Below, piece after piece: positions 26,959 through 34,186 of a stretch of 64,000 bases of DNA. The notes beneath the pieces were generated by a model. The model had not been told where the DNA came from, did no database searches, and saw only the letters and a list, made by a program, of their open reading frames with translations. Position numbers and translations under genes: made by a program. Origin of the DNA: BD2-11 sp965221785 (GTDB lineage Bacteria > Gemmatimonadota > Gemmatimonadetes > Longimicrobiales > Gaopeijiaceae); contig CBDCSR010000002.1 in NCBI GenBank assembly GCA_965221785.1, positions 1,284,132 to 1,348,131 of the forward strand, in the 5' to 3' direction. Position 1 is the first letter of the stretch, and each line of letters begins with the position of its first letter.

Positions 26959-27264
26959 CTACCAGCTGGACTTGCGGACCCCGGGGATCTTCCCCTCCAG
27001 GGACCACTGGCGGAATGCGATGCGGGAGAGGCCGAACTTCTGGATGTGGCCGCGGGGCCGCCCCGTGGTGCCGCAGCGGTTCCGATACCGGGTTGCGCTG
27101 GAATCGCGCGGCAGCTTCCGCAGAGCCCACTGGGCTTCGCGCTTCTCCTCCGTCGACTTGTCGGGGTCGGCGATGATCCGCCGAAGCTCGCGACGGCGCT
27201 CCGCATAACGTTCGATCAGCTTCGCGCGCTTCAGGTTCTGTTCGATCTTTCCTCGTTTTGCCAC
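26959..27264 (-). CDS. rpsN: 30S ribosomal protein S14, zinc-independent long form
   Basis: A 101-residue uS14 of the long type. It ends with RNRCGTTGRPRGHIQKFGLS and IAFRQWSLEGKIPGVRKSSW. Only one of the four zinc-binding Cys of the short form is present, so this is the C-minus paralogue. The GTG start gives VAKRGKIEQNLKRAKL and follows AAGGAAGG. It sits near a bL31 type B gene, another zinc-independent paralogue. I saw no recognisable Zur box upstream of the cluster. Confidence 0.93.
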   Translation of the reverse strand: MAKRGKIEQNLKRAKLIERYAERRRELRRIIADPDKSTEEKREAQWALRKLPRDSSATRYRNRCGTTGRPRGHIQKFGLSRIAFRQWSLEGKIPGVRKSSW

Positions 27265-27337
27265 CTTGCGCCTTCCTTGGGTCGCCTCTCGGGGCGAGAG
27301 TCGAAAAGCCGTACGCCCTTCGGGTTGTTCTCCAGTA

Positions 27338-27709
27338 CTAGTGGGCTGACGAACCACGGGGACCCGCGAGCATGGGCCCCAGCGGGCGTCCCCCGATCAG
27401 GTGCATGTGGAGGTGATAGACCTCCTGGCACCCGTCCTCGCCGCAGTTGACGATCAGCCGGTATCCGGTCTCCGCAATACCCTGCTCCCGTGCGATCCGC
27501 GCCGCGACCGCAAACATGCGGCCCAGCACCGGCTCGTCGTCGTCCGTTACGTCGCGCGCGCTCGCGATGGTCTGGTTGGGCACCACCAGCACATGCGTGG
27601 GCGCGGCCGGCGCGATATCGCGAAACGCGGTCACCAGGGCGTCCTGATAGACGATGTCGGCCGGAATCTCCCGTCGAACGATCCGGGAGAAAATCGTGTC
27701 TTCCGCCAT
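27338..27709 (-). CDS. HIT-family nucleotide hydrolase (HINT-like)
   Basis: A 123-residue protein starting at the ATG of MAEDTIFSRIVRREIPADIV, the usual HinT opening. The catalytic triad YHLHMHLIGGRPLGPM (HxHxH) is intact. HINT proteins hydrolyse adenosine 5'-phosphoramidates and related nucleotides. It lies between the bL31 and S14 genes with gaps of 11 and 73 bp, so the three are probably co-transcribed. Confidence 0.93.
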   Translation of the reverse strand: MAEDTIFSRIVRREIPADIVYQDALVTAFRDIAPAAPTHVLVVPNQTIASARDVTDDDEPVLGRMFAVAARIAREQGIAETGYRLIVNCGEDGCQEVYHLHMHLIGGRPLGPMLAGPRGSSAH

Positions 27710-27720
27710 CCCCGGACCGG

Positions 27721-28005
27721 CTACTTCCCGTCCGACTGGTCCGCGTCGGGCTTCTTGCGCATCTGTCGCGCATAGCGCTGCTGAAAGCGCTCGACGCGGC
27801 CCGCGGTGTCCACCATGCGCTGCGTGCCCGTGTAGAACGGGTGCGACGAACTCGAGATCTCCAGGCTGACCAGGGGATACTCGTTGCCGTCTTCCCACTT
27901 GATGGTCTTGTCGCTCTTGACGGTCGATCGGGTCAGGAACGCGTAGCCGTTGGACGCGTCCTGAAACACCACCGGGTGATACGCGGGGTGAATTCCTTCT
28001 TTCAT
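27721..28005 (-). CDS. rpmE2: 50S ribosomal protein bL31 type B
   Basis: A 94-residue protein beginning MKEGIHPAYHPVVFQDASNG, with the type B signature SSSSHPFYTGTQRMVDTAGR in which the zinc-binding Cys of type A are absent. The Lys/Asp-rich tail is longer than average. It binds the 50S subunit near the central protuberance. In many bacteria the C-minus forms of S14 and L31 replace the zinc forms under zinc limitation. The ATG follows a GGAGCCCAGGGA leader. Confidence 0.92.
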   Translation of the reverse strand: MKEGIHPAYHPVVFQDASNGYAFLTRSTVKSDKTIKWEDGNEYPLVSLEISSSSHPFYTGTQRMVDTAGRVERFQQRYARQMRKKPDADQSDGK

Positions 28006-28102
28006 TCCCTGGGCTCCGAAGACTCTGGTCCGGGTGCGGCCGCCGCCATTCCCGGGCGAGGGGCCGACAGCCGACAAGTGTACCGAAACAGGGGACCACG
28101 GG

Positions 28103-28663
28103 TCAACGCCCCGGGCCCTGTTCCGGCGGGGTCAGTCTGAAGCTGTCCAGCACTTCATCGTCGGGTGGGAGTTCGTCGGAACCGGCGGGATAGCCGTTCA
28201 ACTCCAGGATGTACGCCATGACGTCCACGTAGGTCTGGCGCGGCAGCCCTCCCGGGTTGTCGTCCGGCATCGTGCGGCGCAGCTCCCGGTACAGGTCGCG
28301 GGCGGTGCGGCGCGCCCACACGTCCGTGAACACCGGGCCCTTGAACTCGCTCGTGTAGTGGCAGTCCGAGCAGACCTGGCGAAACGCACGCTGGCCGCGG
28401 CGGGCCTGTGGCTCCGTATAGAAGGCGACCGCAGCCGGAGACGCGCCGCCGGCCCGGGCCCCGTCCGGCGCTGCCGTGTCGTCGGCGGAAGCCTCCGTCG
28501 CCGGGGCGCTTGCCGCAGCGGGAGGTGCCTCGTCCGGAGCCGGTGTCTCCACAGCCGCCGACTCGGGCGAAGGAGGCATGGACGGCGCTTCCGGAGAGCC
28601 CGCGCATCCCGGGATCAGCAGGGCCATGATGACGAACGACATGCGTGCTGACATCGGTGGCAT
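28103..28663 (-). CDS. Periplasmic c-type cytochrome lipoprotein
   Basis: A 186-residue lipoprotein: signal peptide with lipobox IPGC, a ~60-residue Ala/Pro/Ser/Glu linker, then a single class I haem c domain. The haem motif is CSDCH, and the Met in RRTMPDDNPGGL is the likely axial ligand, followed by YVDVMAYILELNGYPAG, typical of electron-shuttle cytochromes. The ATG overlaps the stop of the oxidase gene (TAATG) with GGAGG four bases upstream, so it is coupled to the oxidase and probably exchanges electrons with it. Confidence 0.85.
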   Translation of the reverse strand: MPPMSARMSFVIMALLIPGCAGSPEAPSMPPSPESAAVETPAPDEAPPAAASAPATEASADDTAAPDGARAGGASPAAVAFYTEPQARRGQRAFRQVCSDCHYTSEFKGPVFTDVWARRTARDLYRELRRTMPDDNPGGLPRQTYVDVMAYILELNGYPAGSDELPPDDEVLDSFRLTPPEQGPGR

Positions 28664-30345
28664 TACTCCTCCGTAACCTCGAAGACGAACATCATTCCCG
28701 CGTGCAGGTGCTCCGCGATGTGACAATGAAGCATCCATGACCCCGGATTCGACATCTCCACCAGGAGATCCATAGTCGAGCCCACCGGCAAAATGGTGGT
28801 GTCTTTCCACACCAGGTTGGTGTTCGGGATGCCGTCACGCTCGGTCACCAGGAAACGCTGGCCGTGAATGTGGATGGGATGGTTCATCGGGTGAAACGAC
28901 TCGGGGTCGTTGAACACCCGGATCTTGACCACATCCCCCACGCGGAACTGCCAGTGGATGTCCCCGTTCTCTCGCCCGCTCGCCGGCTCCCGCAGGATCC
29001 AGGTCACCTGGGTGCCCGTGGAGAGCCAGTTCATCATGGGCATGCCGTCGTTCCACTCGACCGGCGGCACGTAGAAGGTGTCGGCCTCCATCGACGCCAC
29101 GATGGGCACGGGAAGGTCACGCACCCGGACCGTGGTCACCAGCTCGTAGTCCACCGGCTTGCCCAGCAGGGCGCGGAACGGCTCGATGTCTTCGGCCACG
29201 TCCCGGTGCTGGCGCAGTTGTTCGAAGGCCGCGGTGACGTCATCGTCGACTGCGGGACCGTTCACCGTTACGACTGCGAGCGTGTCCTCGCGCGGATAGA
29301 AGGTGCCGCGGAAGTGGTTCACGGCCTGGATCGTGTTGGTGATGCCGACCTGCCCGGCCTCCGGGAAGCGCACGTCCACCACGTAGCGCTCGGCGGGCGC
29401 GATGACCACGCTCTCCACCCGGGTCTCGCGCTCGAACTTGCCGATGTCCGAAGCGATCAGCTTCACGCTGGCATTCCCGAAGCGGACGTTGAAGGTGCGC
29501 GTGTTGGCGACATTGGTCAGGTAGAAGCGGACCACCTCCCCGGCGCGCGCCTCGATGCGGTGGTCGTCGACCCCGTTGGTCAGCATCACCGTGCCGAAGC
29601 GTCCCATGAGCGCGTGCGTCGGCGCTTCCTCGCCCCAGGGGATGAAGCCCTGCTCGTCGATGAGGATGTCGTCGAGGACGAGCAGTTCCTCACGGTGGGA
29701 AGGACCGTAGTAGTCCGGGTTCGGCGGCGTGACCAGCAGGTTCCCGTAGAGACCCAGGTCCTGCTGGATGTCCTCGCGCATGTGCGGGTGGTACCAGAAC
29801 ATGCCGGCGTCGGGAACGTCGATCTCGTAGGTGAAGGTCTCGCCTTCGGCAATGGGATCCTGGGTCAGCCCGGCGACGCCGTCGAAGCGGTTCTCCAGCC
29901 GTATGCCGTGCCAGTGGACCGTCGTGGGCAGCTGAATGCGGTTGGTCACCCGCACCATGACGCGCGAGCCGCGGTCGGCTTGGATGAGGGGACCCGGATA
30001 CTGGCCGTCATATCCGAGCATGGCGTAGTCGCGCCCGCCGATCGTGCGCCGGACCACGGAGATGTCCATGTCGAGGGTGTCGCCATCCGACACAACCACC
30101 CGCCGGCTGGGCTCGGCAGCGGGAAACATCGCCGGATCCATGCCGTCGCCGATCAGGAAGGGACGCACGGGCGGTAGCGCGTTCTCAAGGCCCGGCACCA
30201 TGGGCATGGTCATGGACATCGGGGGCATGCGCCAGCCACCGGCCTCGCCGTGCTCGCCGTGGCCCATCATCCGGTGTTCCTGGGCAGCGAGCGCCCCCGT
30301 CAGGGCCGCGAAGAAGAGGATGGGCAGTCCGTGGAGAAGGCGCAC
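28663..30345 (-). CDS. Periplasmic multicopper oxidase
   Basis: A 560-residue exported protein from a GTG start that leaves a signal peptide (residues ~4-20, cleavage after ALAAQ). All copper motifs are present: VHWHGIRL, FWYHPHMREDIQQDLG, HPMNHPIHIHGQRF and WMLHCHIAEHLHAGM (type 1 Met axial). There is a Met/His-rich N-terminal stretch (HRMMGHGEHG, MPPMSMTMPM) that may bind copper. The substrate (Cu+, Mn2+ or organic) cannot be told. It sits between a small secreted protein gene and a cytochrome c gene. The frame is open further upstream but overlaps that small gene. Confidence 0.88.
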   Translation of the reverse strand: MRLLHGLPILFFAALTGALAAQEHRMMGHGEHGEAGGWRMPPMSMTMPMVPGLENALPPVRPFLIGDGMDPAMFPAAEPSRRVVVSDGDTLDMDISVVRRTIGGRDYAMLGYDGQYPGPLIQADRGSRVMVRVTNRIQLPTTVHWHGIRLENRFDGVAGLTQDPIAEGETFTYEIDVPDAGMFWYHPHMREDIQQDLGLYGNLLVTPPNPDYYGPSHREELLVLDDILIDEQGFIPWGEEAPTHALMGRFGTVMLTNGVDDHRIEARAGEVVRFYLTNVANTRTFNVRFGNASVKLIASDIGKFERETRVESVVIAPAERYVVDVRFPEAGQVGITNTIQAVNHFRGTFYPREDTLAVVTVNGPAVDDDVTAAFEQLRQHRDVAEDIEPFRALLGKPVDYELVTTVRVRDLPVPIVASMEADTFYVPPVEWNDGMPMMNWLSTGTQVTWILREPASGRENGDIHWQFRVGDVVKIRVFNDPESFHPMNHPIHIHGQRFLVTERDGIPNTNLVWKDTTILPVGSTMDLLVEMSNPGSWMLHCHIAEHLHAGMMFVFEVTEE

Positions 30346-30359
30346 CGGCGTCGGCTGCC

Positions 30360-30962
30360 TCAATCGTAGCCGTAGACGGCGCAGTTCTCCTGTTCGAAGG
30401 CGCCGTGCCCCGCCATGGTGTGCATCTGGCCGCTGCGGGACATGCCGCGCATCACCACCGGACCGGTCCACATCGCGGCCCGGGGGTCGTCGCCGGGCTC
30501 GAGCGTGACCACGAGCAGGAACTTGTTCCACCGGGCCCGGCCACGAAGCGGCCCGCCGTCCGCAAGCGGACCGATGCGCTGCACCTGGTCCAGGTCCGGC
30601 GTGGTCAGCCATCCCACATAGACGCCTTCGCGGGGCGCCATCAGGCGCTCCACCGAGAGCCACACGTCCAGCAGATAGCTGCCGTCCTCCGCGAGGGTGA
30701 CGCCGAACGGGGAGTCGGCGAAGGTCACCTCGCCCAGTCCCGCGGCGAGCCCGGTGCCCGGGAGCCTGCGTGTGCTCACCACCGGGAATGCGTAGTAGGC
30801 CGGCGCGTCGACCGGGGCCGCGGATTCGGGCAACGGGGCCCAGCCTGCTTCGTCAGGACCGGGACCCTCGGCAAGCCAGCACGCGCCCGGGGGAATCGGC
30901 GGCGGGCCCTCTCCCGATCCCGTGCCCGCCAGAAGCGCGAGCGCCAACATCCTGCCCATCAT
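30360..30962 (-). CDS. Small secreted protein, partner domain of multicopper oxidase
   Basis: A 200-residue exported protein with a short signal segment. Its core (about residues 70-185: GEVTFADSPFGVTLAEDGSY, YVGWLTTPDLDQVQRIGPL, RARWNKFLLVVTLE) is clearly homologous to the N-terminal ~200 residues of the oxidase encoded at 34187-36499, where the corresponding pieces are PFGVTVTAEGNHV and GRISFNKFLILITAE. The same domain is thus separate here and fused there. No known family recognised. It ends GAFEQENCAVYGYD. The gene is 15 bp before the oxidase start and 4 bp after the propeller stop. Confidence 0.75.
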   Translation of the reverse strand: MMGRMLALALLAGTGSGEGPPPIPPGACWLAEGPGPDEAGWAPLPESAAPVDAPAYYAFPVVSTRRLPGTGLAAGLGEVTFADSPFGVTLAEDGSYLLDVWLSVERLMAPREGVYVGWLTTPDLDQVQRIGPLADGGPLRGRARWNKFLLVVTLEPGDDPRAAMWTGPVVMRGMSRSGQMHTMAGHGAFEQENCAVYGYD

Positions 30963-30966
30963 CGGG

Positions 30967-32331
30967 TCACCGCTCCTGGCTTACCGGGCGGGGGCGGGTC
31001 TCGTCCCACTTCTGGACGCTCGAGATGTCGGGCATCCCCCAGTCCTCGCCGTTCCAGCCCTGGAATCCCTCCATGCGGAAGGTCCAGAACCCGGTGGTCA
31101 TGTCGCTTACCACGATGAGGCCGTCCTCGTTGCGCACGTCGACGCCGAACGCGCCGTTGAACACCGGATTGCGGAAATCACGAGCGTTGGGAGGGCCGCT
31201 ATAGGTGTCGTAGTAGCCCACGGTGACCGGGTTGCCGGGGTCCATCAGGCTGAAGATCTGGAGGCCGTCGAGATACCCGGAGACGAAGACGTAGGGCCAG
31301 CGCACCTCGTGGTTGTGCACCAGGTTCTGCCAGTCGGCGGTCCAGGCGGAGATGGGCCGGTTGATGTTCGTCTGCGTGCCCTCGAGGGCGGGCTGGAGGT
31401 CGAAGATGCGCAACGGCGCGTACTGGTACTCGGTCTCGGCGATCACGTAGCGCCCGTCCGGGCTGGGCGTGAAGGTATGGCCCGAGCGGACGCCGCTGAT
31501 GCCGGTCATGGTGACCACCAGCTCCGGGTTGTCCAGGTCACTGATGTTGTAGACGTAGTAGCCCCCGGTTCCTCCCCCGTAGAAACGGTCCTGTCCGGTG
31601 TCCGGGTGATACGCGGCGTAGAAGTCGTGATATCCGCGCCCGCTCCCCTGCCCGAGGGGCGACTCGGGAACCGGGATTCGCCCCGCGAGAGCGTCGGAGG
31701 GATCTCCGTCGACCGCCTTGGCCATGTCGTACACATGGGCGAAGGGTCCCCTGATCGTGGTGATCAGCAGCACGCGTCCGTCGGAGTGCTTGTAGATGAA
31801 GATGTTGTGGAAGCCCCCCGGCATTTCCGGCTCGCGGATGCGCGCGACTTCGCGAACCGTGGTGGGATCGGGAAGCCCTGTGACGTCCAGGATGACCGCG
31901 CCCAGGTCGGGGTTGGGGCCCCCCTGGCCGAACTGCAGCGACTGCACCACGTAGTAGCGGCTGTCGAGCTTGAAGTACTTGACGTCCATGCCGCCGGTGC
32001 GCTGGTGCAGGTCCTGGTTCTCGATGCGCCAGCGGTAGATCACCTCGGGCTTCTCGGGATCCTCGAGGTTGATGATGTCGGTGCCCTTGGGCCCCACCTC
32101 GCCGTACACCATGCGCGCGACGTACGCGTAGGGACGGTGCATTTCCTGCTCGAGTTCGATGTCCGCGATGCTGAGCTGCGGGCCGAGCGGGACGTGGCCG
32201 AGCACGTCCATGTTGTCGCTGCCCGGCTTCATCGGCGTCCACTGGCCGGCCGCGGGCGCGACCGCCAGAGCGAGCGCCAGAACGGCGGCGCCGGTCTTCA
32301 CGATGGTCGAATGGACGACGCTGGTTCGCAT
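30967..32331 (-). CDS. Secreted LVIVD-type beta-propeller protein
   Basis: A 454-residue exported protein. The signal peptide ends at APAAGQ (residues ~12-31). The rest is a series of blade-like repeats: YAYVARMVYGEVGPKGTDII, PYVFVSGYLDGLQIFSLMDP and GVRSGHTFTPSPDGRYVIA, as in LVIVD/40-residue propellers. Several conserved His and Asp could bind a metal, but no catalytic site is recognised. The ATG has GGAG nearby (GGAGTTCGCC). It is first in the four-gene redox operon. The frame is open further upstream but overlaps non-coding and PhoD 3' sequence. Confidence 0.78.
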   Translation of the reverse strand: MRTSVVHSTIVKTGAAVLALALAVAPAAGQWTPMKPGSDNMDVLGHVPLGPQLSIADIELEQEMHRPYAYVARMVYGEVGPKGTDIINLEDPEKPEVIYRWRIENQDLHQRTGGMDVKYFKLDSRYYVVQSLQFGQGGPNPDLGAVILDVTGLPDPTTVREVARIREPEMPGGFHNIFIYKHSDGRVLLITTIRGPFAHVYDMAKAVDGDPSDALAGRIPVPESPLGQGSGRGYHDFYAAYHPDTGQDRFYGGGTGGYYVYNISDLDNPELVVTMTGISGVRSGHTFTPSPDGRYVIAETEYQYAPLRIFDLQPALEGTQTNINRPISAWTADWQNLVHNHEVRWPYVFVSGYLDGLQIFSLMDPGNPVTVGYYDTYSGPPNARDFRNPVFNGAFGVDVRNEDGLIVVSDMTTGFWTFRMEGFQGWNGEDWGMPDISSVQKWDETRPRPVSQER

Positions 32332-32366
32332 GGCGAACTCCTTCGGCAAGATGGCAACAGGTCTTC

Positions 32367-32384
32367 CGGACCCGCGCGGGTCCG
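32367..32384. promoter_or_regulatory. 18-bp perfect palindrome upstream of propeller-oxidase operon
   Basis: CGGACCCGCGCGGGTCCG is a perfect 18-bp palindrome 36 bp upstream of the propeller start codon. On the minus strand a TACTAT hexamer lies about 10 bases before it and could be a -10 element, which would place the palindrome at the transcription start. It is either an operator or part of the transcription end of phoD; no T-run follows. Confidence 0.35.
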
Positions 32385-32489
32385 ACCGGTCATAGTAACG
32401 TGACTCGGACCTCGCGCGCACGAGGCCCGTGCCGGATGCTTTGGCCCAGGTGGGGTGGCAGTGGCCTGCGGCTCGGGTTCGCGACGGAC

Positions 32490-34070
32490 TCACGCCGGCA
32501 GCAGCCCCGGCCGACCGGCTTCGACGACGAAGGAGGCGCGCGTCTCCACGGGGGCCCCGGGGCGCGTGACGTATGGGACGATCCGGTAGTCCGCAACGAG
32601 GCGATCCGGGGTTGCGGCACAGCGAACGTAGCCCCGCTGGCCGTTGAAGAAGTGGATGTGCGGGTTGCGGGCCAGCGAGTCGGCGGTGCCCGGGCGCGTG
32701 TCCTGCCCGTCTCCCCCGGAGCTGATGGACGTGCCCACCAGCTCGGCACCCACGACGCCGGACGACGGGTTGCGCGGGTCCGCCTTCAGATCCGCCGCCC
32801 AGTTGCTGTGGATGTCGCCGGTAAGCACCACCGGGTTCGCCGGCCGGGTCCGGTCCAGGAAGGAGAGCAGCCGGTCCTGCGCCTCCGGGTATCCGTCCCA
32901 GCGGTCCATCGAGACGGTGGGTTCACCGTCCCGGGAGCCCTCCAGCCGGGCGATCATGACCTGGTTGGCCAGCACGTTCCAGCGGCTCTCCGACTCCGCC
33001 AGGCCCGCAAACAGCCAATGCTCCTGCTCCGTCCCCAGCATGGTGCGGCCAGGCTCGATGGCTTCCGCGCACAGTGGCCCGTTGGTGTCGCCACACGCCT
33101 GGTCGGAGCGGTACTGGCGGCTGTCCAGCACGTGGAAGTCGGCCAGCCCGCCGAAGTGCAGCCGGCGGTAGACCTGGATGTCCGGCCCGCTGGGCAAAGA
33201 CGAACGCCGCACCGGCATGAACTCGTAGAAGGCCTGGAAGGCGGCCGTGCGGCGCAGCAGGAGCTGCGCCGGAGACTGGTCGTCCTCGGCCACATCCGAC
33301 GCCCAGTTGTTGTCCACCTCGTGGTCGTCGAAGGTGATCGCCCAGGGGAATGCCGCGTGGGCGGCCTGCAGGTCGGGGTCGGACCGGTAGAGGGAATAGC
33401 GGGCGCGGTAGTCGTCGAGGGTGAACACCTCGCCCGCCTCGTGCGCCCGCACCAGGTTGTCGCCGTATCCCACCTCGTAGATGTAGTCGCCGAGGTGGAG
33501 TACCAGGTCCAGTTCCTCCTCCGCCATGTGTCGGAACGCGGTGTAGTAGCCGTGCTCGTAGTTCTGACACGAGGCGAAGGCGAAGCGCAGCCGCTCGGCG
33601 GGCGTACCGGGCGCGGGCAGGGTGCGGGTTCGGCCGACCGGGCTCTGGTCGCCTCCCGTGATGAAGCGATACCAGTACGACCGGTCGGGCTCGAGTCCCT
33701 CCACCTCCACGTGGACCGAGTGGCCAAGTTCGGGGACCGCCAGCTGGGTGCCCTGGCGAACGACGCGCGAGAAGCTCTCGTCGACCGCCACCTCCCAGCG
33801 CACCGCAACCGGCTCCGTCGCCAGACCCGCTTCGCGCATCCCCTCCGCTGACAGCCGCGTCCACAGAACCATCCCTTCGGCGTCCGGGTCGCCGGACGCG
33901 ACCCCCGACGGGAATGGGGAGACCGCCAGCTGTGCCGTGCGGTCGGCCCGGCAGGCGCTCAGCGAGCCCAGCGCGACGATGCCGGCCACATCGCGGCCGA
34001 TCCTCACGAAGTCGCGCCGCGACATGCGGGCGGCGGCCAGGTCGTACCAGTGCGCTTCCCTTGTCTTCAC
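32490..34070 (-). CDS. phoD: PhoD-type alkaline phosphatase/phosphodiesterase with Tat signal
   Basis: A 526-residue enzyme. The twin-arginine motif SRRDFVRIG is followed by a hydrophobic stretch and ACRAD, so Tat export of a folded metalloenzyme is expected. PhoD metal motifs are present: FASCQNYEHG, LHLGDYIYE, FDDHEVDNNWA and LTGDIHSNWA. It cleaves phosphate mono/diesters outside the cytoplasm with Ca/Fe cofactors in known members. The start given is GTG with GGAG six bases upstream; an ATG six codons earlier (34088) is possible. It diverges from the fused oxidase gene. Confidence 0.88.
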   Translation of the reverse strand: MKTREAHWYDLAAARMSRRDFVRIGRDVAGIVALGSLSACRADRTAQLAVSPFPSGVASGDPDAEGMVLWTRLSAEGMREAGLATEPVAVRWEVAVDESFSRVVRQGTQLAVPELGHSVHVEVEGLEPDRSYWYRFITGGDQSPVGRTRTLPAPGTPAERLRFAFASCQNYEHGYYTAFRHMAEEELDLVLHLGDYIYEVGYGDNLVRAHEAGEVFTLDDYRARYSLYRSDPDLQAAHAAFPWAITFDDHEVDNNWASDVAEDDQSPAQLLLRRTAAFQAFYEFMPVRRSSLPSGPDIQVYRRLHFGGLADFHVLDSRQYRSDQACGDTNGPLCAEAIEPGRTMLGTEQEHWLFAGLAESESRWNVLANQVMIARLEGSRDGEPTVSMDRWDGYPEAQDRLLSFLDRTRPANPVVLTGDIHSNWAADLKADPRNPSSGVVGAELVGTSISSGGDGQDTRPGTADSLARNPHIHFFNGQRGYVRCAATPDRLVADYRIVPYVTRPGAPVETRASFVVEAGRPGLLPA

Positions 34071-34101
34071 GGCCGTCTCCGGGGGCATGGGTCGTCATCG
34101 G

Positions 34102-34130
34102 TTCGCGTGCGCGACGCGCGCCCATATTAT
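34102..34130 (+). promoter_or_regulatory. Candidate promoter of fused multicopper oxidase gene
   Basis: TTCGCG (34102-34107), 17 bp, then TATTAT (34125-34130), the only A/T-rich patch in the gap between phoD and the oxidase gene. The -10 match is good and the -35 match weak. It would give a leader of roughly 50 nt. Confidence 0.35.
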
Positions 34131-34186
34131 GGAACATCCGCCCGGGAACCAAACCCGAACTTCGAGTTCACCTGCAGGCACGGAAG

